64,000 nucleotides of DNA, taken from NCBI RefSeq assembly GCF_027244095.1, contig NC_069659.1, positions 26,010,501 to 26,074,500 on the forward strand, written 5' to 3'. The position numbers were made by a program, and so were the translations under genes. A model generated the notes under the pieces. That model saw only the letters and a program-made list of their open reading frames with translations. It was not told the origin of the DNA and made no database searches. Origin of the DNA: Hemicordylus capensis. Taxonomy: Eukaryota; Chordata; Lepidosauria; Squamata; Cordylidae. Position 1 is the stretch's first letter. The number at the start of each line of letters is the position of its first letter. Shown in pieces: positions 1 through 12,289 of this stretch.

Positions 1-707
1 AATAAACATTCAAATTTTATGAAAAGTGGAAGCTTTTTGGAGACTTGTTTTGGTGAATAGTGTCCTCTATTTCCACTTTTTTGGTGATGGATATTGACTT
101 TTTTTTACCATCTGGACCTGGCTGTCAACCCTAACTTGAAACTACCACATAAAAATCCTGGCATAAAGTACAAACTATCAAATAATATTGAGCCAAAAGG
201 CTTTGAGAGATCCTGTGTAGACTGACTGTTGACTCCCTCAAGTGATTTTCTTTTTCATTCTGCTATTTAAAAAAAGGACAAAGCCATAAAGTAAATAAAA
301 AGAACAAATTGGCTGGCTGGATTACACCAAACTTGCTTTTCTACGCCCAAAACTGATTACATACTATTAGTTTCATTTCTCTGTGGCTCAAACGCTTCTT
401 TGTGAAACGAAACTAATGGATGACATTTGTTTGATACTCACTTTCTTGGGTGGATGATTAATGATATCACACACATGAGCTGAATAAACTAAATAGACAC
501 ACACACATATGGAGGTAAGGTTGATTAATTGAACCAATTAATTGATTAATGTTTTGTCAATTCATTTTTTTAAAGGGTCTGGATTAATTGGCCACTGCCT
601 CCATTAATTCCTTGGGACAGCAATCCCTTGGCAGAAGGGGAAATTTCCCTGACTCATGTTGTTAAAATAGACATATTAAAGTGAAAATGAAATGAAATAG
701 TAAACAA
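1..707. other. AT-rich stretch without recognised features
   Basis: No open reading frame with recognisable similarity, no repeat family and no RNA gene could be identified here. The stretch is AT-rich with short CA runs. It ends where the GC-rich repeat at 708 begins. Confidence 0.5.
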
Positions 708-1345
708 CTAGCTGGGCCAGGCACAGAGCATCTGCGCCTATAGCTGCCCGCCGCCGTCCCCCCCACCCCCGCGGCTTCTCCACCTGCCCGTTGTTTTTCT
801 CTCCCCTGCCGCGCCAGCCTGTCCACCTGCCATCATTTTCTCCCTCCCCCACCCGCCGCCACTGTCATTGTCACTGGCATTTTGCCCGCTCAGCCCACTG
901 CCGGCTTGCCCTCCCACCCGCTTGTCTGTCCCGCTGCCGGCTGGCCGTCACAGTTTTCTTTGCCCACCGGCCACCACCATTTCTCCCTCCCGCCCGTACC
1001 CATGGTTATCTGGCAGCTTTCCAAACTCCCGCGAGAGCTGCCACACATGGGATTAGCCACTGGTACGTCTTAAAGAATTAAATATATAGATGAGCCTTTT
1101 CTCATGGTCACGTGAGAGGGCTTCCGGGCAAGATGCATCTCCCTCCTCCTGGCAGCAGGCTGATCCGCTGCTACCACCTCCTTCTTCCGGCAGCCAGGCC
1201 GGCCTGCCGCTGCCTCCATCACTATTTTCTCCCCCATCCCCGTCGCTATCCTATCCGACAGCTGTTCACGAACTCTCACGAGAGCTGCCACACATGGGAT
1301 TAGTGACGGGTACGTTTAAGAGAATTAAATATAGATATAGATATA
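708..1345 (+). repeat. Two tandem copies of a GC-rich retroposon-like repeat with an AT tail
   Basis: Two units share the same 3' end: a GAGAGCTGCCACACATGGGA motif, then a GGTACGT motif, then AGAATTAAATATA followed by a TAGATA-type simple tail. They end near 1,092 and 1,343. The head of the first unit (708-740, ACTAGC then GCACAGAGCATC) matches the reverse complement of the end of the GC-rich block at 53,998-54,312, so this is a dispersed family. The simple AT tail suggests a retroposon. The family is not named here. Confidence 0.5.
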
Positions 1346-1567
1346 TTGATAGATGAAAGACTATGCCCATGTAAGTCAGATGTGATTGAGACAATTGAAC
1401 ATATCCTTTTAAACTGTAAATTTTATTATGAATTGCAAAATTTCTTCTCTATTAATGCCGCTCTGAAGTACATAAAGCTAATTTTCTGCTCGCAGGACAT
1501 AACTCTGAAATATGTTTTAAGGTACCTAAGTTTTGTGCAGTGGCCAGCAAGATTAGAAGTGATCTGA
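1340..1567 (+). mobile_element. LINE fragment: C-terminal end of a reverse-transcriptase ORF
   Basis: The frame at 1,346-1,567 encodes about 73 residues with a CxC...H...C pattern (CPCKSD, then EHILLNCKFY) that resembles the C-terminal zinc-knuckle region of many non-LTR retrotransposon ORF2 proteins. Only this end is present and the family is not assigned. A GATTA-tailed LINE-like 3' end at about 4,650-4,945 could belong to the same element family. Confidence 0.4.
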
Positions 1568-2054
1568 TTGCATCTAACTATGGGAATTATGACAAAATGG
1601 GGGTGACTCTATGCTTTCCTGGGATCTACCCTCAGTAGAGAGATTGCTCTGATCCCAAATCTAGGAGCACACTGCTCCTTCAAGTTAGGCTGCCACCAGT
1701 TGAAGACTGATCCAAGCCACTGACCAGGCTTAGACACTGCTTCAACAACCTAGAACTGTCTGGCTTGGGGCTTACAAGCACTGTATGGTCAGAGTCCACA
1801 CAACCCAGCTCTAGACAACAAGATATTATTCTGAAAACAACTCAACAGTAGTGAATGACCTTATGAGGCACATGGGGAAGAGTTTTGCAAGTAATCCTCC
1901 AGAACCTGTTAAATCAGACTCTAAGTATATGAACGTAATTAAGACACAACGGTTGCACACAGAATAAGGAATTGGGGGAAAGTAGGTTGAAACTGGAAGT
2001 AAAGAAAGGCACACAAGAATTCAAAAGAAAATACAAAGCACATGTACTAACTGA

Positions 2055-4415
2055 TAGGGGTGTGCATTTTGGAATTTTCTTGTTCCGATTTGTATCTGAA
2101 TCGAAACATCCCCGTTTTGTTTTGTACCCAAATTTTCTGAATCCGAATCAGCCCTGTTTTGTTTTGTAGCCAAATTTTCTGAATCCGAATCGATTTGGAT
2201 TTTTAAAAAGGGTCCCAGGACAAAAAGAGTGGGTGGTGGTGGTAGTGTCCAATGGGTGGAAGCTACCACCCAAATTTCAAAGGAATTAGGCAAAGGGCTG
2301 ATTTTTTGTGTGTGATTTTTTTTTTTTTTTTAGTTTACACATCTTTAATAATTTTCCCATAGGGAATAATGGGGATTCCAGCAAATGTATCACTTCAAAT
2401 CAAGGGGAAAGCGATGACCCAGCTCTGGTGTGGTGGGTGGTAGTGCCCAATGGGGGCAAAGAACCTTCCAGAATTATTTCAAAGGAATTGGGCAAAGGGC
2501 TGATCTTTTGTGATTTGTTGAAGTTTATGTGTCTTTAAGATTTCTCCCATAGGGAATAATGGAGGTTTCAGCAGCCCCATAATTCCACTGGGGGGGCAAG
2601 GGGTTGTGTAGTGCACATAGGATGCCAACCACCCCCATACCCACAAGCCTGTGGGGTACTGGGTTTTGTTGTTTCTGAGGTGTTCATTGTAAATTCTCTG
2701 GTAGCATATGAGATTTTCAGTGAAAAACAAGAATCCACTCTCATATGCTACCAGAGAATCTACACTCAGAACACCACAGAAACAGCAGAACCCAGCACCC
2801 CATGGGTTAGCAACCCTTCCCCTGGCCAATGTGGGGTCGGTAAAGAGTGGGAAGAAGCAGGGGTGTAGCAAGGTTGGAGTGGGCCCAGAGACAAGATTTT
2901 AAAATGCCCCCCCCAAAGTCCAGGGCCTCCGCACACCCCAGGCCCCCAAGGATTTAAGTCTGATATTCCAAAATAAGTATGCTGCCTGCAAATACATTTC
3001 ATTGAATACACACACACACGTCACAATATATAGTGATATACATTGAGTACTATATATTTGTATTACTTTTAATGCCTAGAACACACTAGAAAGATGAATT
3101 ATTAAAATGGGCCCCTCGCTGCAGATTAGCAAAGGAGACTTTCAACCATGCAGGGTGAACCTATGTTAGTTTTCTCAGAATTCTGAACAAATTCAGTCAA
3201 GTTTGATTGCAGGAGGTTTTTCACAAGAGGCTTTTAAAGAGGCTTTTTTTTTTCACAAGAGGCTTTTTAGCCACACACATCTCCTCTGGAATGGAGGTGC
3301 TGCATTCACATGTTGGCCAGATTTACCCTGAAGTCCCTGCAAGTTATTGGGGAGCAGTTCACACACAAGAAAAATAAAATAAAAGCACCACACATGCTTC
3401 CCAGTTCTCACTCAGACCTTCTGGGTTGCAAAACAACTTGATCATAAGTGCATTTATAAATGAATGAGTGAATAAATAAAATTAATAAAATACTGTTCCA
3501 GAAGTTTTTGCAATTTTCTGCCATGAAACAAGCCACTTATAGGACTTTTTAGATAGTTTTTTTTAAGTCAGCAAATTTTCCAAGCTGTTTCAAAATAAAT
3601 ATTCAGAGACTTCTCGGTCCCTCCCCCCTCCATATCCAAGCCCTATGGCAAGCAGATCCCTATATATGGGGGGGGGGGCGGGAAAGGTAACCACAAAAAG
3701 GAGTTCACACTCTACCTGGCAAATGCTGGTCTGGGTTAAGCAGGGCAGCAAGGGGTCTTCTGCTGCAGAGAACACTCTGGCTGCCTCCTCCTTCCTGGCT
3801 GGCTTGGGCCCTACTCGAGTTCAGGCTTCACTGCGGCCTACACGGAGGCCTCCGTGGAAGCCCCGCCCACCCGCCGATCAGCTGAGAGGCGGGAGAAAAG
3901 GAGCTCTTTGCAGCTTGCCTGCTGCTTCGATTGTGGCCAGCAGAACAAGCAGGAGAGAGGGCGAAGAGGGCAAGTGGCTGAGGGGCCTTGGAGCTGGGCA
4001 GGGGGCAATGGGGAGTCACATGAGGTGCCCCTGGGGTGCCCCTCCAGGCAGTGGGGCCCCCAGACAACTGTCTCCCCTTGCCCTATCATTGTTACGCGCC
4101 TGGGAAGAAGCAAAAGAGCCAATGGGGAACAAGGAGGGAATTGTCAGCAGGTCAGCCCATGATTTAGGTCACCGATCAGAAGGCTGGAAGGGTGGGAAAT
4201 TCAAAGAGATGTCAAACACAAAATGGACTCAGAGATCACCACAAAATGGAGGTCCGAAACAACAAAACGTTTTATAGCCGAAACAGGGGCGTTTTGTTTT
4301 GTATACAAAACTTTTGAATCTGGAAAATGGGTGTTTTGTTTTGTCTACAAAACACCCGAAACAGGCTGTTTGGGGTACAAAACGTTTTGTATCCGAAACG
4401 TTTTGCACATCCCTA
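2055..4415 (+). mobile_element. hAT-superfamily non-autonomous DNA transposon (host of a nested hAT)
   Basis: The ends are TAGGGGTGTGCA on the left and TGCACATCCCTA on the right, imperfect terminal inverted repeats. They are flanked by a perfect 8-bp target duplication, CTAACTGA, at 2,047-2,054 and 4,416-4,423, which is the hallmark of hAT insertion. The interior holds direct repeats (around 2,257-2,330 and 2,465-2,530) and an imperfect inverted repeat of about 50 bp at 2,665-2,775. There is no recognisable transposase. A second hAT lies inside at 2,858-4,102, so the outer element was about 1.1 kb before that insertion. Confidence 0.85.
2858..4102 (+). mobile_element. Nested hAT non-autonomous transposon (CAGGGGTGTAGC ends)
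   Basis: It starts CAGGGGTGTAGC and ends ACGCGCCTG. It is flanked by a perfect 8-bp duplication, GGAAGAAG, at 2,850-2,857 and 4,103-4,110. Both ends resemble the shorter copy at 20,059-20,385 (same GCAAGGTTGG follow-on at the left, and the same GGGGCCC/AGACRACTG block near the right end). The longest frames inside (up to 210 codons at 3,645-4,277) show no domain and are not considered genes. Confidence 0.85.
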
Positions 4416-4649
4416 CTAACTGACTAGCACTGAGTTTCACCTTAGTCTATCAGTAGGTAGGTCCTTGGCTGAGAGAGGGTTAATCTCTACAGCTTCTCCT
4501 GCTGAACACCCATTTGCAGATGAAAAGGGGTGAACACTGGCCAGGCCTTTGTCCTCTAGCTTTAAAGCCAAGAGGGAGGGGGGTGAGCTGGGCTCAGGTG
4601 ACTGTGGCTCTCACACCTGTCCTAGTTCCAAGAGTATTCTAATTTCCTC

Positions 4650-4945
4650 CCCTCTGGGTGGTGATATGCAAAGTGGCCCTATGTCCTGTGTCAGATAAGA
4701 TTAGGGAATTGGTGAAGGGAGGATCTGTCAGACTTTGTGGAATGATGCTCTCGCTTCAAGATGATGGAGGTTTGCGTTTGTCACAGGGATCAAGAGGTTT
4801 TAGGTCACTAAAATGTTTAATTAAATGTTGTATTTTAAATTATGGTGAAGATATGTGGTTTGAGCAAGTGGCTGGGATCGTCATACTATTTGAATGTTGT
4901 TTTGTATTTCTGGTCATTGACCAAAATAAACATTAGATTAGATTA
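4650..4945 (+). mobile_element. LINE-like 3' tail with GATTA repeats
   Basis: The segment ends CATTGACCAAAATAAA followed by repeated ATTAG units. This is the form of a LINE 3' terminus with a short simple-repeat tail. No protein domain is recognisable upstream. The family is not assigned. Confidence 0.35.
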
Positions 4946-5354
4946 GAACTGAAGTAAGTTCCACACAGCACTTAATATCTCAGTACATTAGCCAGGAACG
5001 CTGTTCCCCATGAGCAAGAACATTTGGTAATGTTTACTCAAAAGCCCCCTTTGGTAGGCTCCTTTCCAATGTTAATTTCAAGTTTCCTTTTTGTGTGCTG
5101 TTTTTTCATTTCATTTTCTGTTTTCTGTTTCTAAGCTAGAAGATTAATGATGAACAGCATCTATTAATAATGAACAACCTTGCCTAGTGCTGGTTTCTGT
5201 TTCTGTATGGAAGATAGATAGATTTACTTACTTACTTACTTATTTAACATTTCTTATATACTGCCTCCTCCATAGACTCTAAGCAGTGAACAACAATAAC
5301 AATTTAGAAAAATAAAAGGGCAAACACCTGGCGAAACAGATGTTGCAATTTTAT

Positions 5355-5441
5355 GTTTTAATTCTGTACACTGCCTAGAGATTTTATACTAGGCAGTATA
5401 TAAATCAAATATACAAACAAACAAACAAACAAACAAACAAA
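5355..5441 (+). mobile_element. L2-type LINE 3' end with ACAA tail
   Basis: A stretch reading CACTGCCTAGAGAT then GGCAGTATATAAAT is the typical squamate L2/CR1-like 3' terminus. It is followed by an (ACAA)n run at 5,410-5,441. An opposite-orientation LINE tail (TATATACTGCC) lies at about 5,222-5,310. Confidence 0.5.
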
Positions 5442-5629
5442 CTCAGAGAGAATTTGTCAACTTGCCAATCAATTAAGAGTGATTGCCAAGTTGCAGGATT
5501 GGTTGGACCTCTGGGATGGAGAATGTTTCCTTAGTAAACAATCATAGGAGCCTTGTTAGACATTACACTGCATGAGCATAAAAATATCTGTACACTTGTA
5601 CATGTTTTTGTGTGAATGACTGCACCTGT

Positions 5630-6035
5630 GTTCACTTTATTTCTTTATCATATTTCTATATTGCCTGATGTATGCATCTCTAGGCTATGTACAAAGTTAG
5701 AAAAAACAACTAATATAAAAACAATTAAAATGCACAAAAATAAAAACAATATCTCAAGATAACTGAAATTTTAAAACTATTTAACATATAAGCCAAGAAA
5801 ACAGGTACACCTTGAGGGTCTTCCTAAAAGCAAACAGAGAAGGGGATGCTTTTATTTCCACAGGGAGTATATTCCAGAGCCCCGGGGCAGCCACAGAGAA
5901 GGCCCATTCCAGAGTTGCCACCAAAGGAGCCAGTGGCAGCCGTAACCGGACCTCTCCAGATGATCTTAATAGGCGACAGGGTTAATGACAAAGAAGGCAC
6001 TCTCTTAAGTACCCTGGACCGAAGCCATTGAGTTA
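5630..6035 (-). mobile_element. Antisense L2 LINE 3' fragment
   Basis: Read on the minus strand this contains the conserved L2 3' ORF end (a segment on GCTCTGGAATATACTCCCTG and the following AGGAAGACCCTCAAGG) and an AT-rich 3' UTR. A clearly homologous antisense copy lies at 62,860-63,265, sharing the cAGGGAGTrTATTCCAGAGC and CAGCCACAGAGAAGG blocks. Confidence 0.6.
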
Positions 6036-8240
6036 TAGGTAATAACCAGCAAAAGTTAGAAGTGAACCCTCAGTTGCCCCTCAAATGCAGATGGAAAGTG
6101 TACTGCTGTACCTGCATTCAACTTAATATGTAAATAACTGTACCTGTGAACACATCTGTATTTGTGTGCATTGTACACTGTAGCCCTATCTGGACGTTAT
6201 TTAACACAGGCTGCTCTTGTGTGCAGCCTCCAAAAGTGTGCAGGAGGTCCTGCCCACCAGGCATGTCACTCACCATTACAGGTGTTCATCTGAAGAGACA
6301 ATTGCCATAAGCACGATAGCAGACACTTCCGTGATTGGCAGCCCAAGCCTGCCCATCCTAGAAGCTCTCTTCTCAACTAAAAGCCTCTGCTCAACCCAGT
6401 TATATGTATTTCTTTTGGAGCACTGGTTACCCTTTTAAATAATTTTATTGATGTCAAAAGTCTTGCACGTATAATAACTGAAAGGTAATTTGTTTCTTTT
6501 GTACATTTCTGAAAAAATGAAGAATAGGAAAAAAGAAAAATGGGATTTCTAGCAGCAATTCTCCCTAGCAAAATGTTTGTAGAGAAACCCTCAACACCTC
6601 TCCAAAGGCAAAAATAGGAGCAAAATAGGGATGGTAGTTCACATGTGTGCGAATGGGATTGTTGGCATCATCTCCTCTTCCCATTGCTGCCCCTCCAAAA
6701 TATGACCCTGAGATTTGGAGACCCTTTATCTGCATGAAATGTTCTTATGTGCATACAACATTAGTCAGATGTAATCAAGTGTTTTGCCAAATCAGAACTC
6801 TTACTGGTTAATGGGGTCAGTGGGAGCATTTACTCATGTATTGTAGAAAGTCCATGACTAGGGGTGGACAATGTGTAGATTAAACAGTGCTACATCCATG
6901 TCTCGAATAGAAGGATCTATGCATTCAGCCATCCATTATTCAGTGGCATGTGTGTTCTAATAAGCACTTGGTACTTAACCAATCACTTCAATGGAGGGAG
7001 GAGCTCCACTGAGGTATCCTTTTGTGCACATGGAGCTATCCTCTCCATTGAAGTGAATGTGGAAGCCCTTGTGACCACATTGGATGTCCTGCACCAGTAT
7101 GCTAGGAGTAGATGTGGTTTATGCCATCTGCTTATGATACACTGACTGACATCCTGACAAAGTCGTGTGTGCCAGAAAATGCCTTGTGCAGGGGTCCTTT
7201 TTGCTTCCCTCTGGAGACGGACGTGTCTCAGAATTTATTACTAAGGGTCCTGTAATCCTCAGGGACATATTTTCAGAATGCGCTATGGATTGCAGAAGGG
7301 AGATCAGCAAAAACCACATTTCTCTTCTTGTGCATGTGAAATGTTCTTTGACACACACAACATTGGTCTGTATGTCAGCCATGATTTTTTGGAATGATAG
7401 TTGAATCTGCATGGATATTGATAAATAAGCGAATGGATCCCCCTTTCCCTTCTCATTCTTCTTTTTCTTTCCTCCCCCCCCCCAATTCATGTGTAGCCAT
7501 TCATAAAAGATGCCACACATCGTAAGTTAAGAGTGATGTGTATTAATGACTTTCAAAATGACTATTGGTTATTATTTGTTACTGGGAAACCAATAAAATA
7601 CTAAACTTTTTTTTTAAAGCAACGTTTCAAAGACCAAACGTGCAGGATACAATTACAGATAGAATCTCTTTGCAAAACCCAGTTTCATGTTGACCCTATT
7701 GTGTAATTACGTCTAAAAGTCACAGTTGGGTGAGAGCTGGAAATTGTCTGTGTACATCTCCACATGCTCAGAATTCATGTCCTACATTGCATAATTTCTC
7801 TGAGATATATATGTGTGTGCGTAAAAAAAAAATCCATTATTAAGTAATTAAGGAAGAAGATTTGCTGTTGAGCAAAAACCACTTCCATATATTAGTCTCC
7901 AGGGATGCATGCTTATTGCTCTTAAAAAATCAGTATAATAAGGAAGGGGCAGGGGGAGGAAAGCAGGCTGCATATGGGTATCTGCAGATGTACCACAATC
8001 GCTTTGGAAGGTATTATTCATTAATAAACTAGCAATATATGAATCAATTTTGATGATTTTGCTGAGGTAGGATGGGGCTGGACACCAAGTAGCTCATGCA
8101 AATATTATTCCTTCTTAGTCCAAATTTATGCTCACAGGGTGGATCAGAGCCAACCTCGCAACCTAGGTTCCTCACAGAGTTGTTGTGAAGGTGTCCAAGG
8201 TGCCTTCTACTGATGCCAGCCCTGGCAACCCAACTGTGAA
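6036..8240. other. Gene-free stretch; no confident feature
   Basis: No coding exon was recognised. A short inverted repeat lies at about 6,980-7,060 (CACTTCAATGGAGGGAGGAG against CTCTCCATTGAAGTGAA). The segment near 7,257-7,276 resembles the core of the palindrome at 59,343-59,640, suggesting decayed DNA-transposon sequence. A poly-C run sits at 7,474-7,483. Confidence 0.4.
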
Positions 8241-8253
8241 TCTCTTTGTAGCA

Positions 8254-8500
8254 GGGGCGGCTCTTGGGTGAGGCAAAATGAGGCAGTCGCCTCAGGCAGT
8301 GCCTTTAGGGGCTTTGTGGAGGGGTGGCAAAATGCACCCCCTCCACTGCTGCCGCCACCACCTCCTCCCAGTAAACAGTGAGCTGCCCTGCCTGCATTGC
8401 TGGACCCACCCTGCTAGCATGAGCTAGTTCTGACACTGCCCCAACCCTCCCTAGCCCCACGCCCTGCCTCAAATGCCCAGGCGCCAATCCTCTTCCTCCT
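8254..8500 (+). repeat. Possible hAT fragment (CAGGGGCGGCTC end)
   Basis: The left end, CAGGGGCGGCTCTTGGGTGA, looks like a hAT-type terminus. No matching right terminus or target duplication was found, so the right boundary is arbitrary. Confidence 0.3.
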
Positions 8501-8682
8501 CTTTGTCAGCCTCAGCAGCACAGTATGCCCAAGGAGCATTCTTTTGGCAAAACAGCTGCCTAACCTCTTTGCCACTGTGCTGATAAGCCAGCAGAAGCAA
8601 TGCACTCTCTCTCACACTCTCTCCCCCACCCTTGTCTTCCTTTCCTTCCAGTACCAAACTTGTCTGCTTTGACAGACTGTTT

Positions 8683-9372
8683 TTAAACGGGTGCCTCCCC
8701 CACTTTGATGGCTGTTCCAGGAATTCTCTCCAACGAATGTAACAAACTATCTTCTAGTTTCTGCTGAGTGTCTGCAAAGGACAGGGCAAAGTGCATGAAC
8801 AACCTCACCTCTTCCCCAAATTTCAGAGGACTCAAGGACGGAGAGGGATCGTTCTTTCACTTTAGCCAAGGGTATTAGACATGTCCAAAGAGCGAAATTT
8901 TCCAAATGCCTTTGAAGTGAGTAGATGACTCTCTCTGCAAGGTATTCCAAAGGCATTCAAAGGTGTTGAAGGCATTCAAAAGCCACGAGAGAACTTGCCA
9001 CTGCTTCCAAGTGTTTATACATGCTACCACAAAGTGAGAGGTTAACCTCTGGCCTCCCAGGAGTTCTCTGTGTGTGCCACAAGGCAGCAAAGGACCATCA
9101 CTTCCACTCGGCACAAAGCCCCTTCCTCCTCCCAGTTCTCTGTGATATTTGGAAAACTCAGGGAAGGGGTGTCTCATGTTGCAAGAGGCACCTCGCCAAG
9201 AAGAGATTCACAGTTGCTGGGGCTGGCATCAGCACAGGACACCTTGGGCAGCTGCTGAAGCCCCAACACCCCAGAGAGTCTGGTGCCTGCCCAGGCTTTA
9301 GGGTTGCCACAATCATCAGAGAGAATTCCTGGACACAACTGTCAAAGGGGTGTGTACATTTGAAAACCCTGC
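8683..9372. repeat. Inverted-repeat pair bounding a ~0.7-kb segment
   Basis: The left arm (about 8,660-8,740, with TTTGATGGCTGTTCCAGGAA) is the imperfect reverse complement of the right arm (about 9,315-9,375, with TTCCTGGACACAACTGTCAA). The arms are about 60 bp with several differences. The layout is that of a non-autonomous DNA transposon, but no target duplication could be fixed. Confidence 0.4.
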
Positions 9373-9734
9373 TTTTTAAAAAGAAAATCAGGATTGCAAA
9401 GAATGTTTGAATTTTTCCTTATAGCGTCCTTTGCATAGAAGGGGGTTAGGAACATTTCCCCTCAATAAACACAAACATTAAAATAAATATCATGGCAGTA
9501 ACACAAGTACAGGTGAAACATGAAAGAAACCTGTATTAAGTGTTTACTTTGTTTAATAACAGTTCATACAATAACCATTGTTTAAATACCGTTGGATTTT
9601 GGAATATTTTTATTTTCTTCTTCTTCTTCTATACATGGTATCCCCTATTGCTGCCTTCAGCAGACCTTTTGCTTCATGGCCACTTAGAAAGGCAGCAAAT
9701 TCCCTGAAGTTCAGCCGCACGATGAGATCATTTA

Positions 9735-10025
9735 TACAATCAAAAACGGAGCCCTTTCTCGCGATTGATGAGAAAGGGCTACAGGGTGAGCTGGAAGGAA
9801 GCCTTGAAACGCTTGCCTCCCTGCAGATCGTCCGGGCTTGCCTCCCTGCAGATTACCTGGATCTCTGCCGGTCTGGGTGCAGAGATCACACACCCATATG
9901 TGCAGCCCCGGGAGCCAGCATGCGTCACCCCAACCCCCGGAACTCCCATAATGCACTGTGCAAGTGCATGGTGTATTATGGGGTTCCCTCCAATGCTGAT
10001 TTAGGCAGGGCTCCAAACTTCCCTA
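9735..10025 (+). repeat. Degraded fold-back transposon remnant
   Basis: A GAGCCCTTTCTCGCGATTGA / GAGAAAGGGCT palindrome sits at 9,748-9,780. An ATAATGCACTGTGCAAGTGC block follows near 9,948, a shared motif with the elements at 10,478-10,835 and 58,860-59,285 (GTGCATTRTGGGATTTCT). It is interpreted as the remains of the same fold-back family. Confidence 0.35.
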
Positions 10026-10477
10026 TTACTGAAAGTCTTAAGGTATATTATAGCAACACCTGCTGCATATGCAGCTAAAAGCCCCTAACCATAGAAGGGC
10101 TTTCACCTTAGCTCATTGAAATGCCCTCCCTTAGTTGTGTTAGTTGAAAGATATAGGAAGATCCCCCCCTATTTGGGATGGCTGTGCCCCTGCAATGTCA
10201 GCTAAGCTGAAACCACCAAGCATGTTCGCCTTTATTGCTCATTCTACAGAGACATCCACAGTGCCCTTATTCTTCCATTACTTATGCTGCCAGGTCACTC
10301 TGGCCAATTTTTATGTCTCCCTATTATTCTCTGATGTTAACCTTTTTATAACTTTTAATGTTACCAAGTTTTGTGTGGCAGCACACAAAATTAGTCGAAG
10401 TCTAACTACCAGCAAAAGGTATCCTGGCCTGACACAGCTCATACCTGTATTGTTGCTTCTAATTTCCCGTTACTGAG

Positions 10478-10835
10478 GCTGTTCTCACAAGCAGCCAAGA
10501 AGCGACACCCAGGCTTAGCTGCCTGTGGGAACCGTGCAGCTTCTGGCAGCATTTCGGGAGCAAACCCAGCTAACAAGCCGGCCTTTCAGCCAGCACTGAA
10601 ACACTGACAGGGGCCTACCTGTTGCTGAGGGGATCCCACTCACATGGTGCATTGTGGGATTTCTCAGGGCTGGGGGAAAGTGTCCAGACCCCCCGCACCT
10701 CCGCAGCCGTGGACCATCTGGGTGCACGATTTGCACGCCCAACAACTCCACATGGATCATCTGCGGAGAAGGTGAGCTTCTGCTGCCTTCCCCGCCGCCA
10801 CCTTCAAGCCTTTTCACTCGATTGCGAGAAAGGGC
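10478..10835 (+). repeat. Fold-back element of the CACAAGCAGCC family
   Basis: It starts GTTCTCACAAGCAGCC, contains GGTGCATTGTGGGATTTCTC, and ends near CGATTGCGAGAAAGG. The start and the GCATT motif are shared with 58,860-59,285. It contains several short self-complementary stretches. No coding capacity. Confidence 0.4.
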
Positions 10836-11844
10836 TCACTTAGTTTTATCGCTTTTATTGTCACAGCTGATCTACTTTGCTTTTATTATTATGGCTTATC
10901 TCTTTAGCTTTTTAGATTGCACAGCGCACTACCCTATTACTATACATTATTACTTTTATTATAGTATATATTATTTTTATTATAGCTTTCATAGCTTTTC
11001 TAATTTCATAGCTTTTTGCAGATTTTAGCTTCAGGGCAATTTTATAGTTCTTATGCTACCGCCTTTTAATTCTATAGTTACCTTACTGTGATTAATGTCA
11101 TAGTTGTTAAATTCATAGTTGTTAAATTCTATGTTCTTTCTACCTTATGCTGGTCAAAGACTGAAAGAAAGGGATTGATTGATTGATACATACATATCCA
11201 TAGGAGTTTCCCCGCTGCTGGTGGGAGGAAGAAACTGCCACTGTTAGGGAGAAAAATATAAAATTTGACCCTGGGCCTCATTTGTGTAGGAGGGTTTCAC
11301 TTATACAGCAATTACAATTTAAAAAATTCCAAAATCTTATTAACCTTTTGGGTGCATATTTCTGAACGTATGTGGCTGTGACTAATCACTAGAGTATTTT
11401 TTCTAGAGGTGGCAATTTATGCATGTCTTTGGGGGCTTTTATGAAAGTGTCTCTGTTGCTTTCCTGTTTGTCATGTGCCTCATGCCATTGTAGGCAGTAA
11501 GAAATCTGACCTCATTTATGATCCGAAAATTCTTCATAGTTTACATAGCTATGCCACCCACAGAAATTAGCTCAATTAAAATTAAATTACCTGTTCACAA
11601 AGCCTCCTGAATTCTGGGCTAAACATTCCAAAACACACCAGATTGTACGATTCTGCTGTGGGATGAAATGTTCTAAATGACTTCACTTAAACATATATGC
11701 ATACATGCACGGTTTGATTAGGGTTGTTATCTTTCTCTTTTTAAAGAGTTACTTTTTCATTATTGAAACCTGTGAGTTTCAGAGCGAAATTCTGAAACTG
11801 AAAATAGGTTCTAGGAATATACTCTGTGCTCTGGCTCAGACTGA

Positions 11845-12110
11845 TGTCTGACACAGGGGGTGCAGCTTTGCTTACAAATGGGGCTGCATTCCCCGTTTGA
11901 GAGCAAATACTGGCCAGCACTGCATTTGCAGCGTGGAGGAGAGCTACTCTCCCTGCCTTTAAAGGCAGGGAGAGCGTTCCTGGCCACGCTGTGAACGCGG
12001 TGCTGGCTAGAGGGGGAGCGGCTTCGCTCACAAATGCAGCCGCACCCCCGCTTTGGGAGCAAATACCAGCCAGCGCTGCGTTCACAGCACAGCCAGGAAT
12101 GCCACTGTTT
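11845..12110 (+). repeat. Fold-back/duplicated element with central palindrome
   Basis: The centre is the palindrome CTCCCTGCCTTTAAAGGCAG (about 11,951-11,970). On either side lie related blocks, each with GAGCAAATAC then CAGC.CTGC (near 11,900 and 12,055). The structure suggests a MITE. No target duplication was identified. Confidence 0.35.
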
Positions 12111-12289
12111 AATTCCCACCCAGACATTTTCTATTTTCTGTACTTTTAGAAAGAAATATTGGTTGACATGATGAGGAAAATTTCTCAGAGTAGTCCCACT
12201 GACATTAAAAGGACGTTCAGTATTTCCTAGCTTCTCCTTTTAATTTCAGTGGAACTACTTTGAGGAATTTCCTTTATTAATGGCTGATA

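Noticed and set aside
3645-4277. 210-codon frame
   Set aside because: It lies inside the nested hAT element, crosses a G-run, has low-complexity composition and overlaps frames on the other strand. No domain is recognisable.
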